From: Butyrivibrio sp.
GTDB taxonomy: Bacteria > Bacillota_A > Clostridia > Lachnospirales > Lachnospiraceae
DNA length: 31,775 bases
Assembly: GCF_024699075.1 (NCBI RefSeq)
Contig: NZ_JAILQF010000122.1
Location: forward strand, 1 to 31,775
Direction of reading: 5' to 3'
Below are positions 7,956 to 16,294 of the stretch, in pieces. The notes below the pieces were generated by a model. That model was given only the letters and a program-made list of their open reading frames with translations. It had not been told where the DNA came from and did not search any database. How positions within the stretch are numbered: the stretch's first letter is position 1; every line of letters starts with the position of its first letter. The position numbers and the translations under genes are program-made.

Positions 7956-9025
7956 TAAGGCATAATGAATCATCAACTGAATACAGAGAGTGCATTGTTG
8001 AGAGAGCTCCTCAGAACAGATGGCTTGACGTTAAAGGCGCAAAACCTCCAAAGGCGATCAAAGAAAAGCGCACCTACACCAAAGCAGAGATCCGGAAAGA
8101 GCTTTCACTATACAGAAAGTTTATAAGGGATCATAAGAGGAAAAAGAGATTTGAGATCCTTGAAATAGCAGTAGGAACGGCTATATGCGGCCTGTTTGCT
8201 GTATTATTCCTTCTTCCTATAGTACTTACTATAACCAATTCATTTATGGCTTCGAGTGAGATTAGTTCAAACTACGGAGCAATATTTGCAACAACTCAGA
8301 CAGGCGGTAAGGTTTTTGTATCCAAGACGGTTAATCTTAAATTCATACCGGATATTATCACCTTGTCCCAGTACTATGTAGCTTTGTTTAAGAGCCCTGC
8401 TTATTTGTTTAAATTCTGGAATTCGGTAATATATGTAGTTCCTATCGTAATATTCCAGCTTGCGGTGTCATCACTTGCTTCGTATGGCTTTGCAAGATAC
8501 ACGGGAAGGGTCAAAAAAGTTATTTTCTTCCTATATGTGATCATTATGATGATGCCATACCAGGTAACACTTGTTCCTAACTATCTTGTTTCAGAATATC
8601 TTAATATTCTTGATACCAGATGGGCAATATGGCTTCCGGGTATATTCTCACCCTTTGCTGTTTATATGCTGACCAAGTTCATGAAGAGGATTCCTGTTTC
8701 TGTACTTGAAGCTGCGAGAATAGACGGTGCCAATGAATGGAGCATTTTTACAGATGTAGCAATGCCGCTTTGCAAGGGCGGAATAGTGTCTATAGCAATT
8801 CTAATATTTATTGACTATTGGAATATGGTAGAGCAGCCAATTATTTTGCTGACAGATGATTATCTGCACCCGCTTTCGGTATTCTTGTCCAAGATCAATT
8901 CAGGAGAGATTTCACTTGCGTTTGCTGTTGCAGTTATCTATATGGTCTTACCAATGCTGGTATTTATGTACGGTGAAGAGTACCTGATAGAGGGTATTAC
9001 TTATCAAGGCGGAGTAAAAGGTTAA
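7952..9025 (+). CDS. Sugar ABC transporter permease (MalG/UgpE type)
   Basis: 357 residues, translationally coupled to the preceding permease by an ATGA overlap. The first about 70 residues are a basic cytoplasmic extension (KAIKEKRTYTKAEIRKEL, then DHKRKKRFE) longer than usual for the roughly 280-residue MalG group. The membrane part is normal, with IICGLFAVLFLLPIVLTITNS-like helix 1 and LAVSSLASYGFARYTG. The EAA loop is canonical, LEAARIDGANEWSIFTDVAM, followed by P. It should pair with the upstream permease as the translocation pore and receive energy from an unlinked MsmK/UgpC-type ATPase. That last point is inference. Confidence 0.92.
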   Translation: MIRHNESSTEYRECIVERAPQNRWLDVKGAKPPKAIKEKRTYTKAEIRKELSLYRKFIRDHKRKKRFEILEIAVGTAICGLFAVLFLLPIVLTITNSFMASSEISSNYGAIFATTQTGGKVFVSKTVNLKFIPDIITLSQYYVALFKSPAYLFKFWNSVIYVVPIVIFQLAVSSLASYGFARYTGRVKKVIFFLYVIIMMMPYQVTLVPNYLVSEYLNILDTRWAIWLPGIFSPFAVYMLTKFMKRIPVSVLEAARIDGANEWSIFTDVAMPLCKGGIVSIAILIFIDYWNMVEQPIILLTDDYLHPLSVFLSKINSGEISLAFAVAVIYMVLPMLVFMYGEEYLIEGITYQGGVKG

Positions 9026-9038
9026 ACGGGGAGGAAGT

Positions 9039-11069
9039 ATGAGTAGAGATAAAGAAAAAGATGTAAATGACCTGAAGAATAATTCAGATAATATGGAGAT
9101 AGAAGAGGAAATGAATAGCAGTAATAACGAAAATCAAAATTCTAATGATAATGCGGATCATGATAAGAGCAGTGTGAATGAAGAGACTGACAGAGACAGT
9201 TCTGGCAAATCTTCTAATAAGAGTAAAAAATCTGGTAAGAATGTAGATCAGGATGAATTCGAAGATTCTGAATATATAGAAGATGAAGACTTGGAAGATG
9301 ATACAGATGATCTTGAAAAGGCATTTGAAGAAGAGACAAGAAGAATGAATGCCAAGAAGATGAAGAGAGATGCCAGAATTCCAAAGGGCATGACTCCTGA
9401 GGAATATAGGGCTCAGAAGAGAAAAGATACTATTAAAAATATAGCTATTGCGTTTCTTGCTATACTGCTTCTTCTGACTCTTTTTTCTAATACTATTATG
9501 AATGTTACTCTTCCTCAGGTTGCAACTGCCTATGTTGCAAGTAATGAGATATCTCCTCAAATAAGAGGAACAGGAACACTTACAGCTGGTAGTACTTATG
9601 ATGTAGTAATAACGCAGACAAGGAAGATTGCCACAGTTGAAGTTAAAGTTGGAGATACAGTTGAGAAGGATCAGGTCCTTTATACACTAGAAGATGCAGA
9701 ATCTGAAGAACTTGAAACTGCCAAAAAGAGTGCAGAAGATGCCAAGGATGCATATGATCTTGCAATGTTCTCGGCTGATATTCCTGCAGAGGATATTACT
9801 TCTATAAGAAATGGTGCTTCACTTTCTTTTGACAAATTCATAAAAGAACTTTCTGAAGCTAATGATAATTATAGTGCTGCACTTCAGGCTGATACTGATG
9901 TCCAGGCACAGATCGATGAATATGAATACTACAAGAAGATAGCTTCTTTATATGTAACTGCAGATTCAGACAGAGATAAGTCTACTACAGGTACAACCAC
10001 GATGTCTGATGCAGATATCGTATATCAACAGACTCTTCTTGAAGAGCAGATCACTGATCTTACAGAAGAGATCACTAAATATGAAACTATAATTTCAGAA
10101 TTTGAGTCGATGTACGGAACAGATGCACAGGTTTATGAAGACAGTTCTGAAAGTTTTATAAGCGCATATAACGCATACCGTGAGGCAATTGATAATAAAT
10201 ATGTTGCAGAGAGTAAAAAAGGTGTAGCAGAAAGAGAAAAAGCAAAGCTTGCCGATTTTGGAAATCTTGAAACAAGAAACGCCTCTTACTATGACGGCCT
10301 TATAGCATCTGCAGAAGAGAATAAGAAGCAGACAGCCCAGGCGCTTACTGAAGCAGAGAAGACCAAGACAGAAGTCCTTGCCAAGATCAAAGCTGAGATA
10401 GAACTGGTTCAGGCAAGAACTGATTATGAGCAGGCACAGGCCAAGGTTGATAAGCTTGAAGAGACGGCTATAGGTGCAACTGTAAATGCTCCCGTTGCAG
10501 GAACTATTACTAATTTGGCTTATAAAGCAGGCGAGAATACCAAGGCTAATGAGACAATGGCAACTATTCAGCTTGAGGGCCAGGTCCTTACAATGAGCTT
10601 TTCTGTTACAACAGAGCAGGCTAAGAAGGTTAAAGTAGGCCAGGCTGCATCAGCTCAGAATGCATGGGCATATTCAGATCTTTCTGCAGTACTTACTTCT
10701 ATTACTAATGATACAACTGATCCTAACGGACATAAGGTTCTTAACTTTGAAGTTTCAGGTTCAGACCTTTCTGCAGGACAGAGTCTTAGCCTTGTACTTG
10801 GAGAGAATGCTGTTACTTATGATATGGTCGTACCTAATAGTGCTATAAGAGAAGATAATAACGGCAAATTTATCCTGATCCTCGAATCCAGAAGCACACC
10901 TTTTGGAAACCGTTACATAGCAAGAAGAGCAGATGTGACCGTAACAGCTTCTGATGATTCAAACTCTGCAATAACAGGTAATATAGAAGCTTATTCATAT
11001 GTAATAACTACTTCCACGGCTCCGATCCAATCAGGTGATCAGGTCAGACTTCAGGATTCGAATTCGTAA
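9039..11069 (+). CDS. HlyD/MacA-type membrane-fusion adaptor with long acidic N-terminus
   Basis: 676 residues, 13 bases after the permease, with GGGGAGGAAGT as ribosome site. Residues 1-130 are cytoplasmic, rich in Asn, Ser, Asp and Glu (DEFEDSEYIEDEDLEDDTDD), and look disordered. One membrane helix follows (about 132-152, IAIAFLAILLLLTLF). Then comes a split lipoyl/barrel-sandwich domain: ATVEVKVGDTVEKDQVLYTL before and VNAPVAGTITNLAYKAGENT after a coiled coil of roughly 250 residues. C-terminal beta-barrel segments end the protein. This is the layout of MacA/YknX adaptors of efflux pumps. Finding it inside a sugar-importer operon is unusual. The partner may be the MacB-like protein encoded next. 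Confidence 0.85.
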   Translation: MSRDKEKDVNDLKNNSDNMEIEEEMNSSNNENQNSNDNADHDKSSVNEETDRDSSGKSSNKSKKSGKNVDQDEFEDSEYIEDEDLEDDTDDLEKAFEEETRRMNAKKMKRDARIPKGMTPEEYRAQKRKDTIKNIAIAFLAILLLLTLFSNTIMNVTLPQVATAYVASNEISPQIRGTGTLTAGSTYDVVITQTRKIATVEVKVGDTVEKDQVLYTLEDAESEELETAKKSAEDAKDAYDLAMFSADIPAEDITSIRNGASLSFDKFIKELSEANDNYSAALQADTDVQAQIDEYEYYKKIASLYVTADSDRDKSTTGTTTMSDADIVYQQTLLEEQITDLTEEITKYETIISEFESMYGTDAQVYEDSSESFISAYNAYREAIDNKYVAESKKGVAEREKAKLADFGNLETRNASYYDGLIASAEENKKQTAQALTEAEKTKTEVLAKIKAEIELVQARTDYEQAQAKVDKLEETAIGATVNAPVAGTITNLAYKAGENTKANETMATIQLEGQVLTMSFSVTTEQAKKVKVGQAASAQNAWAYSDLSAVLTSITNDTTDPNGHKVLNFEVSGSDLSAGQSLSLVLGENAVTYDMVVPNSAIREDNNGKFILILESRSTPFGNRYIARRADVTVTASDDSNSAITGNIEAYSYVITTSTAPIQSGDQVRLQDSNS

Positions 11070-11081
11070 GCTGGGTTTTAT

Positions 11082-12407
11082 ATGATTAAAAAAAATGTGT
11101 TTAAAGTCAAAAAGGCGCTTAAACCATATTCAAAGCGCCTCATAGTACTCGTGGTCGTGCTTTTCCTGGCTTTTATTCTGGGTGCATATAAAAGTGCCAA
11201 GGTAGCTTCACTTCCTGATCAGAACGGTTGGAGAACCTGGACAGATGATGGAAGCTATGGACAGATAAGTATCTATTTTAATCACTCACTTAGTGTTACT
11301 CCCAATGCCATTAAGGAGTACAACTACAAGATATTAAAAGCCTTGCAGGAAGCGGCTCTTAAAGAAGAGGGAGATGAGCTTATATACAGCTATAGTGCTC
11401 CCGGGTCTGTAACTCTTGCTCATGGCAGTACTACAGTAGATGTTAAAGCTATGGGAGTTGGCGGTAAGTTCTTCTATCTGCATCCTGTCCAGCTTGTAAC
11501 AGGATCTTATTTTGATCCTGAAAGTGACATGAAAGATCAGGTAGTCATTGACGAGGATACTGCCTGGAAGCTCTTTGGATCCAATAATATCATAGGGCAG
11601 GCTGTGTATATAAATGGTATACCTCATTATATCTGCGGTGTAGTAAGAAGAGAAAGCGGCAAGATAGCTAAAGCAGCCGGCCTTAGTGAACCGGTAATAT
11701 TTGTCTCTTTTCAAACACTTGTTTTAAATGGAAGTGTTGATTCAAGTAGTTTTGATTCAAGCCAGATCCAAACGATAGAACAGGGGAGTGAAGATTCATC
11801 TTCGGCGACAGATACAGGAAGTACATCATCCTATACATCATCTTCTGATACATCGTCAGGTGATACTTCTGGAAGCAGTACTTCTATAGGAAGTGTTGGA
11901 CCACTTTCTTATGGCAGCAGAGTAGGTTCTCAAGGCCAGAGCATTGTATCTACAAATGTTAACGAGGTAGCTGGAATTGCCTGTTATGAACTTATCATGC
12001 CGGATTCTGTAGAGAATTATGCGACAAGTCTTGTTAAAGAGAAGCTTGGCTTTAAAGATAATGCTGATATTGTTGTACTTGATTCCAAGACCAGATTTTC
12101 TTTTGCCTCGCTTATAAATGTGTTTAGATCATTTCCTTCAAGATCCATGCAGCTTACTGAGTTTTCCTATCCATATTGGGAAAATATCGCAAGAGGCTGG
12201 GAAGATATACTTGCTATCATAGTTGTACTTGAACTTATACTATTTGTAGCAGCTTTCCTTCTTTTAGTATGGATAGTAGTAAGCTGGTACAACAATAGAA
12301 ACTGGAGAACCAGAGATATTGTAAAGAAGTTAAATGACAAGATATATGACTTTCAATCTCACCAAAAAAGGAGAAAAAGCAATGGTAAAATCAAGAAAAC
12401 AAGTTAG
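11082..12407 (+). CDS. MacB periplasmic-core-domain-like membrane protein lacking FtsX and ATPase domains
   Basis: 441 residues, 12 bases after the adaptor gene. One membrane helix near the N-terminus (about 19-38, IVLVVVLFLAFILGAYKSA) and one near the C-terminus (about 375-402, IIVVLELILFVAAFLLLVWI) flank a large extracytoplasmic domain. That domain carries MacB_PCD-like signatures: LVTGSYFDPESD, VVIDEDTAWKLFGSNNIIGQ and YICGVVRRESGK. A Ser/Thr-rich linker (about 213-275) interrupts it. A true MacB has an N-terminal ATPase and four helices; here two helices and no ATPase remain, followed by a basic cytoplasmic tail. Its end overlaps the next gene by 26 bases. I infer an accessory partner of the adaptor. 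Confidence 0.7.
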   Translation: MIKKNVFKVKKALKPYSKRLIVLVVVLFLAFILGAYKSAKVASLPDQNGWRTWTDDGSYGQISIYFNHSLSVTPNAIKEYNYKILKALQEAALKEEGDELIYSYSAPGSVTLAHGSTTVDVKAMGVGGKFFYLHPVQLVTGSYFDPESDMKDQVVIDEDTAWKLFGSNNIIGQAVYINGIPHYICGVVRRESGKIAKAAGLSEPVIFVSFQTLVLNGSVDSSSFDSSQIQTIEQGSEDSSSATDTGSTSSYTSSSDTSSGDTSGSSTSIGSVGPLSYGSRVGSQGQSIVSTNVNEVAGIACYELIMPDSVENYATSLVKEKLGFKDNADIVVLDSKTRFSFASLINVFRSFPSRSMQLTEFSYPYWENIARGWEDILAIIVVLELILFVAAFLLLVWIVVSWYNNRNWRTRDIVKKLNDKIYDFQSHQKRRKSNGKIKKTS

Positions 12408-14649
12408 TCTTATCTTATGCCTTGCACTTACAACAACTATTTTTACCGGATGCGGAAAAAAGGGTTCTGACACCTCAGACTCTAATAGCAGTGCTGATTA
12501 TGATCATATTTTCAGGGAAGAAGAGTTTGAACTTTCTGAGGAAGTAAATTCAGAAAGCTTATATAGCATGACAGGTTATGGCGATTATGTCGTTTCTTAT
12601 GGAAGTGCGTATAATGAAACTGATGACACCAGTAATTATGTAATCATAAGATTTAAGAATGACGGATCTGATGTAAAACAGATTGAAATAAATGGAATGC
12701 CTGAATCCGGAGAAGGATCTGTATATATAAGTGATGTAAAGTGCGATGCAGAAGGTAATGTCTATGTGCTCAAAGATGAGTATTCATATAGCGAAGATTC
12801 GGATGGCTATGATATATACTATTTAGATAAATATGATACAGACGGTGAACTTGAATATGAAGCAGTTGTTTCGGAGAACGGAGCAAATGAAAGTTTTTCA
12901 GGAATCTTTTATATGGAAGGAAAAGGTATCCTTGCATATGGCGATGGAATAGTCTCATTATTCTCAGATAGTGATGGAAGCTTTGTAAATAAGTTTGATA
13001 CAGGACTTGACTACTTCCAGGAGGTAATTCCCAAAGATGATAAGTTATATATTTATTATTGGGAGGAAGAAGGATATAAGTTCAAGGAATTCAGTCTTAC
13101 TGATGGTAAGATGGGCGGCGATGTATCATTCCCCGGAAGTATGAGTAATTATATAAGCTGCTATCCCGGTACAGTTACGGACCTTTTGCTTCTTGCAAGC
13201 ACCGGTATCTATACCTACAATTTTGGGGACAGCGATGTAACATATTCCTGTTCTTATATAGATTCAGATATAAATCCTGACAATGTTAGCGGTGCTGTTC
13301 AGGTTTCAGACACAGAATATATTATTCTTGTCATGAATGAAGAAAATACTGAATATGAGTTCAAGAAGATTGTTAAGGTGCCGGCAGAAGAGGCAAAGTC
13401 TCAGGAAGTGATCACACTTGGCTGCTACTGGATGGATTACAATATCAGAAGCGCTATAATTGATTTTAATAAGACCAATCCTAAATACCGTATCTCTGTA
13501 AAAGATTATTCAATGTATGATACAGATACAGACTATTCTGCAGGCGTTACCAAGCTCAATACGGATATAGTTGGCGGTAATGTTCCGGATATTATCATTG
13601 CTTCAACCGAAATGCCTATGGAATCATACATCTCAAAAGGATTGTTTATGGATCTTGATCCGATTATTGAAGCTGACAGCGAATTTGTAATGGATGATTA
13701 CCTTACTAATGTAATCGATTCATTTAGAAGAGATGGAAAGCTTTATTCACTTGTTCCGGGATTTTCTGTATATACTGTTGCAGCGGCTACATCTGATCTT
13801 GGTGGAAAGACTTCCTGGACGATTAATGATATGAAACAGATAGCAGATTCCAAGGGCATAGCCTACAAGGATCTGTTTGGACCAGGATATGCCAGAGATT
13901 CAGTAATGACAATGGCTATATATCTTAATGCATCCTCATATATTGACTGGGATAAGCATGAGTGCAAGTTCGATTCAGAAGAATTCAAAGAATTCCTTGC
14001 TTTTTTGAAGGAGTTCCCAAGTGAGATAGACAACTCTGTATACTCACTTGATTATTCTGATTACTGGAGAAAAGATAAAGCTCTTGCAGAGCTTATGTAC
14101 ATGAGTTCCTTTAGTGAGTACCAGACTTCTCTTAGAGGAACATTCGGTGAAGATGTAACACTTATTGGACTACCTACTGACGGAGCTTCAGGAAGTGCTA
14201 TTATTCCTAATAATGAGCTGTGTATAAGCGCATCTACTTCCAAAGAAGAAGGCTGCTGGGAATTTATAAAGAGTCTCTTTACTGAAGACTTCCAGAAGAA
14301 AGTAGCTGAGTACAGCGGATTCCCTGTTAAGAAGAGCGTATTTGAAGATCTGGCAGATGAAGCTATGAAACCGTCAACATGGGTCAATGAAGATGGAGAA
14401 GAGGAAACATATACACAGACAACTTATATTGGCGGTAAGGATATAGAAGTCACGCCTCTTACCCAGGAAGAAAGAGATTATGTGGTTGGCTTTATTGAGT
14501 CCCTTTCAGCCCATGTCGTATATGATGAAGAAATCCTTAATATAGTAACAGAAGAAGCAGCAGCTTACTTTAATGATCAAAAGACAGTTGATGATGTTGT
14601 CTCAATTATTCAGAGTAGGATCAGTATCTATGTTAATGAGAACAGCTGA
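12382..14649 (+). CDS. Lipoprotein: beta-propeller-like domain fused to ABC solute-binding domain
   Basis: 755 residues from ATG 12382, chosen because AAAAAAGGAG lies just upstream and a lipoprotein signal follows at once (MVKSRKQVSLILCLALTTTI, lipobox FTGC, lipidated Cys24). In-frame codons back to 12334 lack a ribosome site. Residues about 35-340 show repeated short strands with Asp-rich turns such as CDAEGNVYVL and KDDKLYIYYW, a pattern of beta-propellers. From about residue 344 (VITLGCYWMDYNIRSAIIDF) the protein is a family-1 extracellular sugar-binding protein, with DIVGGNVPDIIIAS, SYISKGLFMDLDPI and GCWEFIKSLFTEDFQKK. Typical binding proteins are about 430 residues, so the N-terminal half is extra. 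It should deliver substrate to the two permeases. Confidence 0.88.
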   Translation: MVKSRKQVSLILCLALTTTIFTGCGKKGSDTSDSNSSADYDHIFREEEFELSEEVNSESLYSMTGYGDYVVSYGSAYNETDDTSNYVIIRFKNDGSDVKQIEINGMPESGEGSVYISDVKCDAEGNVYVLKDEYSYSEDSDGYDIYYLDKYDTDGELEYEAVVSENGANESFSGIFYMEGKGILAYGDGIVSLFSDSDGSFVNKFDTGLDYFQEVIPKDDKLYIYYWEEEGYKFKEFSLTDGKMGGDVSFPGSMSNYISCYPGTVTDLLLLASTGIYTYNFGDSDVTYSCSYIDSDINPDNVSGAVQVSDTEYIILVMNEENTEYEFKKIVKVPAEEAKSQEVITLGCYWMDYNIRSAIIDFNKTNPKYRISVKDYSMYDTDTDYSAGVTKLNTDIVGGNVPDIIIASTEMPMESYISKGLFMDLDPIIEADSEFVMDDYLTNVIDSFRRDGKLYSLVPGFSVYTVAAATSDLGGKTSWTINDMKQIADSKGIAYKDLFGPGYARDSVMTMAIYLNASSYIDWDKHECKFDSEEFKEFLAFLKEFPSEIDNSVYSLDYSDYWRKDKALAELMYMSSFSEYQTSLRGTFGEDVTLIGLPTDGASGSAIIPNNELCISASTSKEEGCWEFIKSLFTEDFQKKVAEYSGFPVKKSVFEDLADEAMKPSTWVNEDGEEETYTQTTYIGGKDIEVTPLTQEERDYVVGFIESLSAHVVYDEEILNIVTEEAAAYFNDQKTVDDVVSIIQSRISIYVNENS

Positions 14650-14721
14650 TGAAAATCCATGATCTATGGTTAAGCTGGTATTACAGATATAAGCCAACAA
14701 TAATTGAACTAAAATAGCTTA

Positions 14722-14771
14722 AAAAATGCTTCCGGCGCCTTTCTTATATGAAGGTTCCGGGAGCATTTTTA
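14722..14771 (+). terminator. Terminator of the transport operon
   Basis: The stem pairs aaaaatgcttccgg (from 14722) with ccgggagcattttt (to about 14770), with one G-U pair and a further CCTT/AAGG pairing inside. The 3' arm merges into a T-run. It lies about 70 bases after the lipoprotein stop. Confidence 0.85.
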
Positions 14772-14842
14772 AAATTTAACATTATTAATGAAAATAATAT
14801 TGAATTATTGTATAATATTTTTGAGTTGTTGTTTAACAATTT

Positions 14843-14931
14843 TATGACGTAAGGATTGTGGGAGTTTCGTAGAAACGGAACAATCCGACCGTCATAAGGT
14901 GTCAAAAGGTACTTTTGACACCTACATCATT
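14843..14931 (+). repeat. Structured intergenic repeat, copy 1 (uninterrupted)
   Basis: The core 14853-14925 matches 20834-20906 at 67 of 73 bases. It folds into an outer stem TATGACG/CGTCATA (14843-14849 with 14890-14896), an inner stem GGATTGT/ACAATCC with a GTTTC/GAAAC hairpin, and a 12-bp hairpin AGGTGTCAAAAG/CTTTTGACACCT (14897-14923). A T-run (14930-14935) follows. It ends about 50 bases ahead of the DUF1934 start codon. It is either a dispersed palindromic element or a leader RNA. Confidence 0.8.
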
Positions 14932-14974
14932 TTTTAATTAGTTGTTCATTACATTTGCAATATGAGGTTTAATT

Positions 14975-15400
14975 ATGGAAAGAAAAGCAAATATAGCTGT
15001 TATAGGAATACATGATAGGGGAGAGAAGAATCCTGAGAAAATCGAGACAAACGGTACCTGCACATGGGATGTTTTAGATGATGGTACTAATGTCATAAAA
15101 GGTGATGAGTCCCGCGATGAATCAGGAGAGATGGTTGTAACATCATTCAGGATCACCCCTTCTAAAGTGAAGATGGTCAGAAAAGGATTATTTGCGTCTG
15201 TAATGGTATTTGAAAAAGGTATTGACCATGTATCGACCTACAATACTCCATATGGCGCTATGGATATGAAGGTTAAGACAGATATCCTTGATGTTATTGA
15301 AGAAAAAAATCACCTGCACGCCCATGTCAAGTATGTGCTTGAAATGGATGGCCAGGTGACTTCAAATTCAGATATTCAAATTGATGTAGAGCTTGTGTGA
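14975..15400 (+). CDS. DUF1934 (YwiB-like) protein
   Basis: 141 residues, the usual length of this small lipocalin-like family of unknown function found across Firmicutes. The pattern is a continuous beta-strand series with SRDESGEMVVTSFRITPSKV, the signature VMVFEKGIDHVSTYNTPYG followed by MDMKVKTDILDV, and a final strand pair (VKYVLEMDGQVTSNSDIQID). GAGG lies seven bases before the ATG. In other Firmicutes ywiB often sits next to argS; here it stands alone. The structured repeat copy 1 occupies its leader. Function is unknown and probably a small-ligand or stability role, which I cannot show. Confidence 0.82.
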   Translation: MERKANIAVIGIHDRGEKNPEKIETNGTCTWDVLDDGTNVIKGDESRDESGEMVVTSFRITPSKVKMVRKGLFASVMVFEKGIDHVSTYNTPYGAMDMKVKTDILDVIEEKNHLHAHVKYVLEMDGQVTSNSDIQIDVELV

Positions 15401-15427
15401 TCTGTAACTAATCTCAGATTACAGATC
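15399..15427. terminator. Weak hairpin between convergent genes
   Basis: GATCTGTAA (15399-15407) pairs with TTACAGATC (15419-15427), overlapping the DUF1934 stop codon. No clear T-run follows on either strand, so a terminator role is uncertain. Confidence 0.35.
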
Positions 15428-15476
15428 ATCACAAATGAATTTTCAAATTATAGATCAGAATAAAACCGATAACTGA

Positions 15477-16028
15477 TTATTTGATCTGCTTATTTCCAGC
15501 CTTTTCCTGGGCTTTTTCAAGTGTTCTCTTCCAAAAGCCCTTCTTTTCTTCTGCCTTCTTAACACCCTTGTTGCCGTGAAGACCCTTAACATAAGTTACA
15601 TAAAGACCTGATACTGTAGCCTTAACTTCTTTCTTAACAGGAACAGAATCAAAAATTGTCGGCTCGCAGATAAGGTTCATAACCTGTGGTCCTACCTTGA
15701 CTTTAAGGATCGGAAGCTTCTGACGACGTGCAAGTTTGGAAACAGATTCAAGTGCTGCTGCAGGAAGACCCGCTTCGCTCATTCTCATCTTCTTCTTGCT
15801 GATGATGAACATTGTAACTGACTGCTTTGCAGCATCAATCTGTCTATCCTGTTCTTCTTTTTGTGCAAGTCTCTTTGAACCTACAAAATAAAGTACAGTT
15901 CCTGCAATTCCAAGAATAAGAAATACTATTGCAAGAGCCGAAAGACCTATTACAAAAAATACTACTACAAATACAAGGACAAGCGCGTCTACTATAGCTA
16001 CTTTCCAATTTTCTTTAAGTGCGTTCAA
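15477..16028 (-). CDS. Small two-helix membrane protein, function unknown
   Basis: 183 residues. The start is TTG at 16026-16028 on the - strand, supported by GGGAGG seven bases upstream. Two adjacent hydrophobic segments near the N-terminus (about 10-27 IVDALVLVFVVVFFVIG and 29-49 SALAIVFLILGIAGTVLYF) form a hairpin. The rest is basic and cytoplasmic, ending in a Lys/Glu-rich helix (KKGFWKRTLEKAQEKAGNK). A conserved-looking stretch is LPILKVKVGPQVMNLICEPT. I recognise no named domain. It is divergent from the trigger-factor-like lipoprotein and convergent with the DUF1934 gene, so it is transcribed alone. Confidence 0.7.
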   Translation of the reverse strand: MNALKENWKVAIVDALVLVFVVVFFVIGLSALAIVFLILGIAGTVLYFVGSKRLAQKEEQDRQIDAAKQSVTMFIISKKKMRMSEAGLPAAALESVSKLARRQKLPILKVKVGPQVMNLICEPTIFDSVPVKKEVKATVSGLYVTYVKGLHGNKGVKKAEEKKGFWKRTLEKAQEKAGNKQIK

Positions 16029-16149
16029 AACTTAACCTCCCAGATAATTAACTAAAAATAGTTGGTGCGTAGTACATATTAACATTTTTGAAATAATCAG
16101 GCAACGCTTACCCTACATATTTAATAAAAATTTTTTTCCTATATTCATT

Positions 16150-16219
16150 TTAACTTTCACAAGAAGTTAAGGTATGGTAATATGGATGAAGTTGACTTGC
16201 ATAAAAAGATTTATATTAC
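16150..16219 (+). promoter_or_regulatory. Dyad and candidate promoter ahead of the FKBP lipoprotein
   Basis: TTAACTT (16150-16156) and AAGTTAA (16164-16170) form a 7-7-7 dyad. Downstream, TTGACT (16192-16197) and TATTAC (16214-16219) are 16 bases apart. The dyad would sit upstream of the -35. The evidence is modest. Confidence 0.35.
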
Positions 16220-16294
16220 GTGTATTTCGAATCTTATTTCAGCTTAGGCTGAGCATATACTGCCGACAGGCAACAAAAGAAGGGATTTTTAATT

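Noticed and set aside
9084..9560. 158-residue open frame on the - strand
   Set aside because: It is the antisense shadow of the low-complexity N-terminus of the adaptor gene and has no ribosome site or protein-like composition.
12334..12381. N-terminal extension of the binding lipoprotein
   Set aside because: It would bury the lipoprotein signal behind 16 residues and has no ribosome site, while ATG 12382 has both.
14897..14935. Repeat hairpin as a terminator
   Set aside because: Copy 1 has a T-run seven bases after the stem, but copy 2 has none, so termination is not the general role of the element.
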